A stretch of DNA of 64,000 nt from the NCBI RefSeq assembly GCF_027943255.1, contig NC_072895.1, positions 24,278,001-24,342,000 of the forward strand. Direction: 5' to 3'. The notes under the pieces are model-generated. The model saw nothing but the letters and a program-made list of their open reading frames with translations, was not told where the DNA came from and searched no databases. Shown here piece after piece: positions 35,836-46,821 of the stretch (within the stretch, counting starts at the first letter, position 1; every line of letters begins with the position of its first letter). The stretch comes from Anastrepha obliqua. Lineage: Eukaryota; Arthropoda; Insecta; Diptera; Tephritidae. Made by a program: the position numbers and the translations under genes.

Positions 35836-35905
35836 ACATACTTTGCCGAGCTCCTGCTCTGATTTGTGGTGTGCGGCTTTATATTGTACCACAAATGGCC
35901 AAAAG
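35836..35905 (-). mobile_element. tRNA-derived SINE, 3' scrap
   Basis: GCCGAGCTCCTGCTC, TTTGTGGTGTGCGGCTTTAT and CCACAAATGG match the 3' part of the SINE family in minus orientation. Only about 70 bases remain. Confidence 0.65.
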
Positions 35906-36254
35906 TAACCACCTAATATAGTTTTTTACAATCTTAAAAGGTCTTTAAATACGGGGGAGTTGTTTTTAATGTAGTCCTTTTTGAACTAGTTCGTTTTGAA
36001 CTAGTCCATTTTGAACTAGTTTTCAACTAGTGCGTTTCGCGATCACCTGAAAATGTTGGTATTTTTATTTTGTGAGCTCAAAACCAGTTTAATCTCTTGC
36101 GCTGGAAATTATTGTAATTTCCAAAAAACGATGACTGTATCGTCTAAATCAATTTATAACGAGCTCTTTGCTTGTGTCCTTTTATTACTTATTATGTTAT
36201 ATTGCCAATTTTTCGCCCTTCGACTTTCGCCTATTGCTCGTCTAAGCAGCTCTA

Positions 36255-36545
36255 CCATTCATACGAAGAGGCCAAAAATTAATTCACTACATTTTTTTTA
36301 GGTGATCTAATTTATTGTCATTCATACAAATTATACCACTAAAAAAAAGTGTAATGATATAATTTTTCACCTCTTTGTATGAATGGCGAAAAATTAGATC
36401 ACCTAAAAAAATGTAGTAATATTAATTTTTCGCTTAGATCGGCTTTCCCTTAGGCAAAAAATTATATCACTACACTTTTTTTAAGTGATATAAAACTTTT
36501 TATAAATATAAGGCAAAAAATTATATCACTACCCTTTTTTTTGAC
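36255..36545. repeat. Nested palindromic repeat cluster
   Basis: CATTCATACGAAGAGG (36256) pairs with CACCTCTTTGTATGAATG (36368-36385). The segment around CACTACATTTTTTTTAGGTG (36285-36304) pairs with CACCTAAAAAAATGTAGT (36400-36417). A shorter motif, AAATTATATCACTAC, is then repeated twice downstream (about 36467 and 36527). It resembles overlapping MITE ends without a protein. Confidence 0.75.
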
Positions 36546-37764
36546 TTTGACTTACCTGTTTTTGCCTGGATGTTATTTCCGCAAATTCCCCTTTCTGCTC
36601 CTACGCAAGTTGTGCACTCAATCTTCTACTTACAATGAGAGAAAGTTACTCTGAATGGCGCTTTTGAAACAGACACAGATTATTTACACTTTTTCACTAC
36701 TCGTGCCTAGAAGCGTTCGATTGTGAGCTGATTTTTCAATTCTCTGATTATCAAATAGACGTTATGCACACTAATACTTCTACATATGTATAATGATATG
36801 CTCACACAGCCAAACTATAATTAAATTTTTTTTTTACTCTTAAGTTTAAGGAATTTTGAATTCTGTGAGCGATTCTATTTTTCTTTTTTTGGAACTATTT
36901 TTTTATTTTTGCTTTAAGACGCATTCCAGAATTTTGTATACAATATACGATGTACAACTCGTAACACTTTTATGAAGCTATCACTAGAAGAGAAATGAGA
37001 AATAAAATTAAGTTCACAAAAACAAAAACAACAAATAAATTGCAATAATAAATAAAGAGACGTTCGATCGAGAAGTTTACGAAACGACTCGCGAGGAAAA
37101 TCACTTTCACTTTCACTTTTTGCGATTTATCGATTACTCGTGATTTGTTTATTGTACTTGTAAATTTCGTTTTTTGTATAAATTTTTTTTTTTTGTATAA
37201 ATATATTTTTTTTTTTGCATACATTTTTTTTAAGATTTATTAATTTTGCACTTAAATTTCATATAACATTCTGGATTTCATTTATTTCCTGTTTTGTTTC
37301 ATTTATTACTTCATAATTTTTTACTAATATTCACTAAATTTAGTTTTATTCAAATCTTATTATTTTTTTCTGTTTATTTTTTCTTATAGCTTTACGGATA
37401 TTAAGAAACTTGTTTTTTTGTTTGTTTTTTTTTTGCCACGAACGTATGGTTTCAGCGATATGAACTTATTTTTCTTTTTTATAGCGTTAAATATTTTTTT
37501 TTTGTTTTTTGTGTGCTCAAACAACACTTACGTATGTTTGTCTTGGCTCACTGATACTAAGTATACTTAACCCCGTAGTTAAGTTAGATATTTTTTCAAC
37601 TCCACAACACAACTATTAACAGGTATTTTTAAAAAATGCTATAAGCGTTAAATGGAACATCAAATATTTTCCAGCCCCAAAAAAGGACTGCAAAAATTGT
37701 TGTGAAAAATACTTTTTGCGAGCCTCGAAAACTTTCCAAGCGAGAAGGGAATACAAAATAGCAC
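36546..37764. other. AT-rich intergenic sequence, no gene seen
   Basis: Long T-rich and A-rich runs without a domain. The small frames here are low complexity. Confidence 0.5.
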
Positions 37765-38322
37765 AAGGCTGATAGATTACTAGGTTTGGCCAATATATAT
37801 TGGCGCTAACACCCTTTTTCAGTATGTCGCCAAACTCCTCCACCTATTTGTGGCGTGCGTCTTGATGTTGTTTCACAAATGGAAGGACCTACAGTTTTAA
37901 ACCGACTCCGGCAAATGGTTTTTGTCTCGGAGGTTTGCCATTGCCTGCCGATGATCGACCGCTATTAGAAAAAACTTTTTCTTTTTGGTGTTTCACGCAG
38001 ATTCGAACCTACTCCGAACTCCAAATGCTAGCCACGCACCAATCAATTCGGCTAAGGGTGCCAATAACTATGATGAAAAACAAAATCGTGAGGGGAATTT
38101 CGGCTGCCATGTCACGGCAAGGATGATAGATACCAGGTTTGCTTGTTAGGTATGGTGAAAAAAATAATTTGAGGAGAACTTTGGATTCTACGTCATTCGT
38201 TTTGTGCTTCACAAAATTTAGCTTTAGCTTAGTGAACCTACAAAACGAATGACGTCGGCATATCTGTCAAATCCGCTCGGACCCGTCTGCTAGGTAGTAC
38301 ACCTCTAAAAATATTTTCACCA
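37765..38322. repeat. Two adjacent copies of a short TIR repeat
   Basis: Copy A begins CTGATAGATTACTAGGTTTG (about 37770), is interrupted by a SINE, and resumes as TATGATGAAAAACAAAATCG (38069). Copy B begins ATGATAGATACCAGGTTTGC (38125) and runs to about 38322. B has the possible inverted ends TATGGTGAAAA and TTTTCACCATA. Inside B, ACGTCATTCGTTTTGT (38189-38204) and its exact reverse complement (38240-38255) form a 16 bp hairpin. A third copy is at 38756. Confidence 0.75.
37791..38062 (-). mobile_element. tRNA-derived SINE inserted in a repeat
   Basis: The minus strand starts at about 38062 with CTTAGCCGAATTGATTGGTG (box A), has GTAGGTTCGAATCTGCG (box B GGTTCGAATCT), the body GGCAGGCAATGGCAAACCTC and the 3' end GTGTTAGCGCCAATATATAT at 37791. 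GCCAATA lies on both sides (about 37789-37795 and 38060-38066) and may be the target duplication. The neighbouring repeat copies show the uninterrupted arrangement. Confidence 0.88.
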
Positions 38323-38755
38323 TAGGATGCTACGTCACGGGACTATTCGCCAGCCAAAATCTGCACGTTAATTTCACACATATTCACACACTCGTCAAAT
38401 CTGTCGTTGTTCAGACGGCAACGAAGTGACATTGCGTTCATTTTTTTTCGTATATCACCAACACAATCTCAGTTTTTTCCGTAAACAAACCGATTCATAG
38501 CTCCTGCTACGTCAGCCGATCAGCTGATTCTGTCAATTTCGCTGAGTGCCGGCTAACGGTCTGATATTGGCCACACCATCGAAAATCGTTTCACTATGAA
38601 AATAACAGGCACAATCGAACAAGCCATCACTACTGGTCTCAAATATTTCAAGCGGGATCAAATCGTTGAGTGCGATTTGGAAATAATTTTGTTCTCTCCT
38701 TTTCACCTTTTTATTGTACTTTTTATTTCACCTAATTATGTATGTAGTTTAGTTC

Positions 38756-38925
38756 AAGGATGATAGATACCCGGTTTGCTCGTTAGGTATGGTGAAAAAA
38801 CATTTTTTGCGGGGAATTTTGGATTCTACGTCATTCGTTTGAAAGACGTCGGCATATCTGTCAAATTCGCTCAAAGCCGAATAACGGTCTGCTAGGTAGT
38901 ACACCCCTAAAAATCTTTTCACCAA
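38756..38925. repeat. Third copy of the 38.1 kb repeat
   Basis: It starts AAGGATGATAGATACCCGGT and shares TTTGGATTCTACGTCATTCG, GACGTCGGCATATCTGTCAA and GGTCTGCTAGGTAGTACACC with copy B, but lacks the hairpin segment. It ends AAAATCTTTTCACC. Confidence 0.8.
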
Positions 38926-39211
38926 GAGTTTAGTTAATTCCAGTACCAGCAAGGGTCAAACTGCTGAATTACGCAATTGTTTCCAAGGTGAGCGAAAAGG
39001 TGAGCTCCCAAAAGGACTGCCATTGGAAAATCTCCTAAGTATCATATTAAACACAATTGTTTTAAGTAACATTTAATTTGCTTAGAGTCTCCAGTTGATA
39101 TGCCCAGTTGTACGTATAGAAAGCATTTAACGACATCCTTGGCAAGTTTAGATTGATTCCCTTTGTGATTTTATTTCTATGCGCGTGAAGGGCACCCCAT
39201 TTTGATGGCTT
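38926..39211. other. Spacer, no gene seen
   Basis: Noncoding sequence without a recognised feature. Confidence 0.4.
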
Positions 39212-39824
39212 TTATGACAAACTTTTTCGCTGTAGAAATGCACGCGTTAGCTCGCCAATGCCTCCTGGGAGCCAGCCGATATTAGATATAAAAAAAGGTA
39301 TTCTATGCACCATCTTAGGTGTTTCAAGGCCTGCAACCTGCGCGCTAACAAAGGTATGACAAATTAGGTTAGCCTGGTTGGCATTAAGCCACGCGTAGAC
39401 CTTTTGGTTCCTATCTATAGCAGGTGGAGACCGACCTCTATGAATACTGAAAGTTGACATCATGTAGGATGTCAGCGCTTTTGGCGAATCTAAGTAGAGC
39501 TGTGAGATCCGCTTTTGAGACGTCCTCCAGACCCTCCAACAGTGGGGCTCTCAGGCATTTTAAACGCGTTTTTAATAATGCCGGACAAACGCACAGGGGG
39601 TGTTCTAAAGTTTCCTCAACATCCTCTTTGCATTTCCTGCATTTGTCCGTGTTAGCAATTCCTATCTTGTACGCATGTGCAGTCAATATATTATGACCTG
39701 TCAGCATATCTATGATAGTTCTGCAGTCTTTTAGCGAGAGCGTAAGTACGAAATCGTCATAAATAATTATATTCGCCTTGTAGAGAAGTTTTGCGGTTCG
39801 CTGGAAGGGAAAACTTACCGCCAT
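39212..39824 (-). pseudogene. LINE C-terminus with zinc knuckle
   Basis: The minus-strand frame 39456-39824 reads LSLKDCRTIIDMLTGHNILT, then KCRKCKEDVEETLEHPLCVC, PALLKTRLKCL and ends DVNFQYS. This is the terminal C-x2-C...H-x4-C region of an RNase H-bearing LINE. The part down to 39212 is probably its 3' region. The RNase H domain that should precede it is absent; instead a plus-strand LINE fragment starts at 39840, giving a head-to-head junction. Confidence 0.8.
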
Positions 39825-39839
39825 GCCAGTCTATAATGG

Positions 39840-40450
39840 CGAAAAGCTCATTACACCTCGGAGAGGACAGATTACATCGTTCCGACTCTCCTTCCATCTC
39901 AGGCGGAATGGAGTAAGGTATTCTCGCTAAACAACTTCGACACTACAGTCCATACAGATGTGGCTCTAAAATAGATTGTGGTGTTGGAGCAGTCTATGAG
40001 AATATATCATACAAGTAGATTTAGAATTGAAGAATCTATACGTCCTCCTAATACCTGCAATGAGTTCCAGGCGAAAGTACTGGCAATTGGTGAAACTTGT
40101 CGGCTACTTATCGCAGGCTTCTCTTTTAAACGCATTATCACAATTCTTTCGGATAGCCAAGCTGAGATCCAAACCCTTTATTCGGCTACAACAACCTCTA
40201 AACTGGTGGAACAAAGTAGGAATAGCCTTACCACCCGGAGTGAAAGCCATAAGGTTGCCTCAATCTGGGCCCGGTACATCGAAAAATTGAAGGTAATGAA
40301 AAAGGAGATGAACTGAATAACGTTTTGCGAAATTGGTGTTCACACCACTGGGTGCAATCAGTAATGAAATTTCCTCAATCGCGGATCGTAGATGGAGAGA
40401 CCAAACGACATTCAAAATTAGCAAAACATTATAGTCCACCTACAACCTCA
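39840..40450 (+). pseudogene. LINE RNase H fragment, plus strand
   Basis: Frames read CGVGAVYEN, then NEFQAKVLAIGETCRLL, ITILSDSQAEIQTLYSATTT and SKLVEQSRNSLTT, which match the RNase H fold of LINE polyproteins. A decayed tail follows (GAISNEISSIADRRWRDQTT). The FQAxVLAI Glu position reads Lys and stops are present, so it is inactive. Confidence 0.78.
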
Positions 40451-40539
40451 AACAAACGTCATCATTGATGAACATGAAACGAGGGCACGCCTGGAGATTG
40501 ACGAAAGTCATAACTGACTTTTAATCTGCCGGACGATTT

Positions 40540-40890
40540 TGCAAGGTGCTTCATAACGCCACCTTTCGTTTGCTTTCCTTACAATTTCTTCAAGGATGAG
40601 TAGCTTACATGCTTGTAAGGGTATCCCCGGGTCATTGTCTATGTATTCATCGGTCTATTTGGTACCGAGTCTCGTTAGTTCATTGGCTCTGCAGGTTACA
40701 CTAAATGTCGCAATGGCCAGGAACCCATGCCATCATTAGGTGAAATGACTCAGCCATCTCGTTAAAAGATGTGCGGCATTTCATGGCTACCTTGGTATGT
40801 GTATATAGTATATGGATGGACTCGCCCTGTATATAGTATATGGATGGACTCGCCCTGTCTTACATCGTCCCGTTCCCACTCTTCGCCTGT
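40540..40890 (-). pseudogene. LINE RNase H scrap, minus strand
   Basis: The minus strand shows TKVAMKCRTSFNEMAESF and MMAWVPGHCDI followed by stops. The WVPGHC.I.GN motif is the RNase H end. A 28 bp tandem duplication lies inside it at 40801-40856. Confidence 0.65.
40801..40856. repeat. Exact 28 bp tandem duplication
   Basis: The unit beginning GTATATAGTATATGGATGGA occurs twice back to back, 40801-40828 and 40829-40856, without a mismatch. Confidence 0.95.
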
Positions 40891-41450
40891 AATGGCAAGT
40901 GTAGGCGGGAGTCTATGATTTTCGGGTTATTTTGCAGAAATTGGATTATCATAGAATTCATCCTAAAATCAAATGTCTTTCAAAGCATTGAAGTCTTTTG
41001 TTGTAATGGAACTGAAAATTTTTACCAGCTCGCACCTACGACAGTTACCGACACGATTCGCATTTATATCCGGCCAAGGACTGCCAAAACAAACATTTAT
41101 GAGAAATTTTTATGCCGTTACAATAATAGCAACTAAAATTTTCATCAATTTTTGAAATGACAACCCATGAAAAAACAATTTAACCCTCCGTTGGACACCT
41201 TTTTTCGTCCTGTTCGAGTATCTTTTTTAAAAGGCTATATTCATAATTTAGGCTATATTCATATTTAGGAAGATACCTTCCAGCTCAAGTCGTTAGTTAG
41301 TCACATATAAAATTCACGACCAAAGTCGAAATAGTCTGGTTAGACCCGGGTGCACAAAAGTAATACCAAACTTTTTGCTGAAATTAAAAAAAAAATAAAA
41401 AATCGGATTGAATGCAGTCCATTTATCTTCAAATCTCCATGGTTTGATGT
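40891..41450. other. Intergenic sequence, no gene seen
   Basis: Noncoding; no recognised feature. Frames here lack domains. Confidence 0.45.
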
Positions 41451-41451
41451 T

Positions 41452-41665
41452 TGGCCGAGCTCCTCCTCCATTCCACAAATGGAAGGACCTACAATTTTAT
41501 TTCGCCTCATAGCAAAAATACATTGGTATACCCTTGACTGCTGAGAGGCGTTCGCCATGAAAAACCCCGTTTCTATCATTTGGTGGGTGATGTCAACGGT
41601 GGGTTTCGAGCACGAGTTGTACCGAATGGTAGACACGGAAGAAGGAATGGAAGCTACGGCGATCG
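41452..41665 (-). mobile_element. Degenerate tRNA-derived SINE
   Basis: TGGCCGAGCTCCTCCTCC, TTCCACAAATGGAAGGACCT, TCGCCATGAAAA, CCGAATGGTAGACACG and GCTACGGCGATCG follow the minus-strand order of the SINE family with internal losses. Confidence 0.65.
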
Positions 41666-44600
41666 CTTCTTTCTCAGTAGGTATGTATATATTTTTTTAA
41701 ATCACAATCCAGTTCATTGATGATTTTTTTTTTGTTTTTTTTTTTTTGACAAATCATTACTTTTAATTCTTTAAATTGGCTTAAGAATATTTTAAAACCA
41801 CAGTTATGAAATGCCCTAGAAGGGTGATAACAAATAAAAACTTCTTCAAAACAGGGTTTAAGAAAACAAAAGTGGGGTCACCGCGTCAGAGTAGTCAATA
41901 TCAGTCACTTGCTTGATTGAAAAGCGAGAGTTCACACTCCATTTGAAGATTTGAATAAAACTATGCAGTTGTCCTCAAAGGAATATCCACTTCACACACT
42001 TTACAGCACTTTTTCACTACACTTCCAACTGAATAACTCACTTTATTCATTGAATTGACACTAAAGTTGTTCACAAACTCGCGCATCTGCTTTTCAATAA
42101 TTTTTCATATTCCGTGCTAATACTCGCTCAATTTGTTCACAAATCACCGAACATTGAATGCTAGTACAGTGGTTCGATAGTGGCTCAATAATAATATTCA
42201 TCGTCGCCGTCAACGTCTACAACTCAAGACGAATTGATTTTCCACAAAAATGTCTACTTTGATAGCCAACTGAATCGTACTGAAGTGCTGCATGCACAAG
42301 GATAGTGCAATCCTGAACCTGTCGACATGTGGTCGAGCAACGAAAATGAATGAGCGATAATTTCCGCTCATTCGTTCGTTGCAAAATTTGTTTTTGCTGC
42401 TGCTGCTGCTGCTGAGATTAATATGCAATATGTACGAGTGTATGTACGGTTATGTATAGTACGTACATATGTAAGCCCAAAGGAAACACAAGGAATTCGC
42501 AACAAGTCGTGCGGCAAAGACCGTGGCGAAAGCCATGTGAGAGCTTACTTACAATCGCTCATCATAACACGGACCACCACCAATAACGCTATAGCAACAA
42601 CAAAACACAGTATGTGGTTGCACTCGGGTGGGGGATTGTGTATGCTGTCGTGCATTGCGGGAGCGAATAGGCAGCAGCAAATTATAGTCGTACAAAATAG
42701 ATCGGCGAGTAGCTACTACCACATAATACATGTATACATATGTATGTACAGAGTATATACATATATGTATACATTTCCACAAACGATTTAGGGCATGGCA
42801 GCCGGCATTTTATATATATATATGTATGTATATATGTAATTGTGTGGGGGTAGATGGCGTGTCAAGCCGTTTTATGATGCGGCCGCTTCGCTGAAATAAT
42901 CAATAATGTTATTGCTGGGTCAAGCAGCGTTTTGGAACATGTGGCCATCATTCTCCTCCGCTTCGTCACACCACTTGCTGCATACATACGTAACAAGTAG
43001 GTTTACATCATTCGAACGGGGAGGGTGGTGCGGACATGTGCGCCCTGCAGCGTTGCCATTGCATGTATCAGTTAGTTTATCAATGTCAGTGAGACCCTCA
43101 AATGCTCATTGGACTTTTATCACATTTTTTTGTTTTTTTTTTGTTTTTTCATTCGTTCAAGGTATCTCTCTACCATTTCTTTTATCACACGAACATTCAA
43201 CACATATACATATGTATGTGCATACAGAGATATAAAGATAGTAGTAGGTAAGAAATCGAATGGGCAAACAGCCAATCGTGCTAAAGAGAGCGCACAACAA
43301 TCTTATCGCAGTTACCGTTGTTTTTGTTATCGCCGATAGCCCCAACGCGGCCGCCGAAAAATCAACAACATTCATTTTTCCTCACACTATTTTTCGTCTA
43401 TGTAAGAGTATTTTTCTCTTTTTTATCACTTTTCACCTTTCGTTAGAGCTCACAACGTTAGATGGCGCGGAGTGGAGAGTTGCAGGGTATGCAGACGCAC
43501 GCATAAACAAACAAACATCATATATAGTTACGCTCGGGACATCGCTCGTTCGCTAGACCACACGGTGAAGGTACGTAAATGCATATGCCCGAATTTGTAA
43601 ATATGTATTTGAATATATGCAGGTGTATATACGCGCTCGTATACAAGAACGACGATTGACTTTGGCTGCTTGGTAGTAACTTTGTGCAATCGCTTGGTAA
43701 ATAGTATGATAAATTTTATCATTTTTTGCTTTATGGATTTTCTTGCCCTCTCAAATCAAATGGAAATTCGCTTATTTTTATTCTTGTAACACTTATAGCA
43801 TTTTTCAAAACACTTTTCATTCATTTCCATTCGAAATTAACGGCTTATTTTATGAAAATTTACATTTTTTCTTTGAAACTTATACGTTTGAAGAATTTTT
43901 CGGTCAACGAAATTCCGATAAATTGCTTTACTTCACTGTACTCGGCAACGGCTTCACTTCGACTCAATTCTGCGCTAGCCAGTTCGTCTTGTATACTTCT
44001 TTACGGCCCCCACACAAAAGCGATTGGGGCGCATTTGTTCGGCAACGGCAGCAGCAGTGAGGGCGCTCACTCACTCTCTTTGTGGCTGCATGATAAAGCT
44101 CTCTTCAACAACAATGCATTTGACTGTATTTAGGCTGAGCAGAGTCGCATGATTTGTGCGTAAAATAAGATTTCGTGAATAATTTATTGTAGGTACATAG
44201 GTACATATATACATGCATACATAGTTATAGATTTTAACATATACACGAATTAAATGCAAACATCGTGTATTCGATTCTAACTTAACGAGTATGAAATATA
44301 TAAGTCGGAATGAAGTAAGGAATGAAGTTTTCCGATCGGTCGCACTAATGGTTCGCAACAATTTTACGTAAAAACGATCTGTCATCTATGTAAGTATGTC
44401 TTCATCATGAATCGAAAAAGAAACACTAAGCCTCCTTATCGAGGTGCCAATAGCGGCCGATCGTACGAACACGCGGTATATAACTGCACTATTAAACTGG
44501 CACATTTATTTGTCGGGAAAAACAATTGCGAGCATTTAAAATTAAAGCCAATTTCCAAATCTGTAATGTTACGGCTTTTATGGATGTGTGTATGTATGTA

Positions 44601-45064
44601 TTTTTACTTATACAAATGGTTGAAGCTGACTAGAGTTAAGGCCTTCACTCAAGCGTGAAAAGTAATAGGAAGTCCCGAGCTTTTAACACACCTCATGACT
44701 TCTTTCTATCATTCTTACGTAGCACCTGAAATCCTATAGCCAATACTCAAACCCTATAGCGAATACTCAGGTCTAAATATCACATCCATCCTGAATAGAT
44801 GTTGATGCAGATAATGGAGCATTGAGCTAGAAAGGCATTGACAAAATTCAAAATCAAAAGAAAGATGCAATGACTGCGGTGATTACAATTATGGCATAAG
44901 AAGGGATCAAATTAAGTGTGCCCGGAATCCAAATACAAGTTTATTTTGCGTTGAAAAATAAAAAAAGTGAAGAGAAATGTGTAAATTTTCAGTATATATT
45001 CCCATTGTTTCTGAAAGATGTTTTCCGTCATGTGGCTGATTTGGTTTTATATGCTGGAGCACAT
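41666..45064. other. Intergenic sequence, no gene seen
   Basis: Noncoding, with (GCT)6 at 42397-42415, a TATG tract at 42730-42770 and TATATATG at 42812-42835. Open frames (for example 43726-44133) have no recognised domain and atypical composition, so none is called. Regulatory sequence for the downstream gene could lie here but cannot be shown. Confidence 0.5.
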
Positions 45065-45084
45065 CTTGCTAACCAAATTATTAA

Positions 45085-45764
45085 GGGGGCAGATACCTGT
45101 AAACGGGCATATTTTTCCTGATTTTCATTAAATATATTTAAAATGAAAAAGTCAATATATTTTTTTCAAAATTGGCATACAGTTTATTTATACATTAAAA
45201 TAATATACACAATTTTTTTTTTATTTTAATCATTTAAAATGGCGGATGTACACTCAATTCTTTCAGGAAGGTCGCAGCCAAAAAACCAAAAATTTTTTTT
45301 GTTAATTAATGTCATAATTTCTATATGAATTAAACAAAAACGGGGGAAAAAAATTCGCGGAATAAAATGCTTCCAAAAAAATGAATTTTGGGGAGAATTT
45401 TCCTACTATTTTTGCTTCGAAAAAATTATTTTTTCGAATTGTAAATTCACATAGAAAGTAATATCATAAAAAAGATGTGTGCAAAATTTCAGAGAGATCG
45501 GTCAATAACTTTTCGAGTTATCGTGTACGTGAATTCGAAAAATATAGTTTTGAGAAAAAAGCGTCTAAAGTTTAAATAAAACGTAACTATACCTCTCCCA
45601 GCGCTCGAACGCAAAGAATAGAGTCGTCACGGTTGACGATCTTTCATATAAGAAATACTTAAATTTACGTTCTAAAAATTTTTTGACATATTCTTAAAAG
45701 ATTATATTAACATTTTATGAAAAACAAAAATTTTTTTTTCGAAATTTTACAGGTATCTGTCCCC
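45085..45764. mobile_element. TTAA-flanked MITE (type 1)
   Basis: TTAA at 45081-45084 and 45765-45768 bracket inverted ends GGGGGCAGATACCTGTAAA (left) and GGGGACAGATACCTGTAAA (reverse complement of the right). It is 680 bp and codes for nothing. Its interior has AATTTCAGAGAGATCGGTCA (from 45487) and AGTTTTGAGAAAAAAGCGTC (from 45546), which recur in the other TTAA elements of this window. A piggyBac-like mobiliser would fit the TTAA duplication, but the ends are not canonical. Confidence 0.85.
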
Positions 45765-45980
45765 TTAACTTTAAATTAATCGAAAAAAACAACGTTATAA
45801 TCATGCGCACTGAAGGTCAAGCGTGTCAATTAGTTTCTTAACAGCTTAAAACACTTATTCAATATTTTTTAAGATTCCGTTGAAAAATTAACTCCCGACT
45901 CGGTCCTTCCCATAACGTAGATACTGATTTTTACAGTTAAAATTTTGCACTGTAAACTTTTAAATGTTAACCATGCAATA

Positions 45981-46259
45981 AAAAAAATAATAATTGGCGC
46001 GAACACTTCTGTTAGATGTTTGACGAATCTCCTACTCCTTTTTTGTGGTGTACGTCGTTGATGTCGTTCCACAAATGGATGGTTCCGAACGACAGATGGT
46101 TCTTTTTATGAGCAGCTGTTTCATGGCAGAGGGGCGACCATTTCCTGGCGAGGCGCGAACGCTATTAGAAAAAACTTTTTCTTCATTTTGGTATTTCACG
46201 AACTTACGTGCTCCAAATTGTAGTCACGCACCCACATATCCGGCTACGGCGGCTGCCCA
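45981..46259 (-). mobile_element. tRNA-derived SINE with 14 bp target duplication
   Basis: The minus strand runs from GCAGCCGCCGTAGCCGGATA (5') through the body (reverse complement of GGCGACCATTTCCTGGCGAG) to GTGTTCGCGCCAATTATTAT (3') and an A-rich tail. TTAACCATGCAATA (45967-45980) and TTAACCATACAATA (46260-46273) flank it, differing at one base. Box B is damaged. Confidence 0.92.
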
Positions 46260-46286
46260 TTAACCATACAATACTGCAATTATATA

Positions 46287-46821
46287 GGGGTTTTCAATAG
46301 GTGCGCTTCAACTTTTTTCCGATAGGGAGGGCGAACGACGCAATATTTTTTATTTTTCGCTTGTCATTTGTAAACTTCATTAGTATGGAACGCTATACAC
46401 TTGAGCAACGATTGCAAATCGTGCAAATTTTTTATGAAAATAATCGTTCTGTTGCTGCTATTATACTTTAAGAGCATTACGGCCATTTTACGGTCCATTT
46501 AACAAGCCGTCCCGTTTTGGAGTTATGTGAAGTCATTGGTCTACAATAACAAGCCGGCGACGATTTGTGACCTCAGAGCCAATATTGAACGCGAAATTGC
46601 TGGAATTTCGGCCGATTTATGCAAAAGAGTGGTCGAAAATTGGGTTCAACGATTGAACTTCGTAAAACGTGCACGCGGTGGTCACGCAAAATACATCGAA
46701 TTTCATACTTAAATGTATATGTTCAAACTCGATAATAAAAAAAAAATTAGTTAAAAAAGTCACACCGTTTGTGTTTTATTCAAAAAAGTTCAAAAGTTGA
46801 AGCGCTCTTACTGAAAAACCC
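46287..46821 (+). mobile_element. Internally deleted mariner-type element
   Basis: Ends GGGGTTTTCAATAGGTGCGC (left) and the reverse complement GGGTTTTTCAGTAAGAGCGC (right) with TA outside. The 535 bp interior keeps a transposase start (MERYTLEQRLQIVQIFYENN, RSVAAI from 46385) and then, after a stop, the C-terminus (SLVYNNKPATICDLRANIER, VENWVQRLNFVKRARGGH, ending 46712). The catalytic core between them is gone. Confidence 0.88.

Noticed and set aside
43726..44133. 135-codon frame as a possible host exon
   Set aside because: It matches no family I know, the composition is like the surrounding noncoding sequence, and an overlapping frame is equally open. Left as unsupported.
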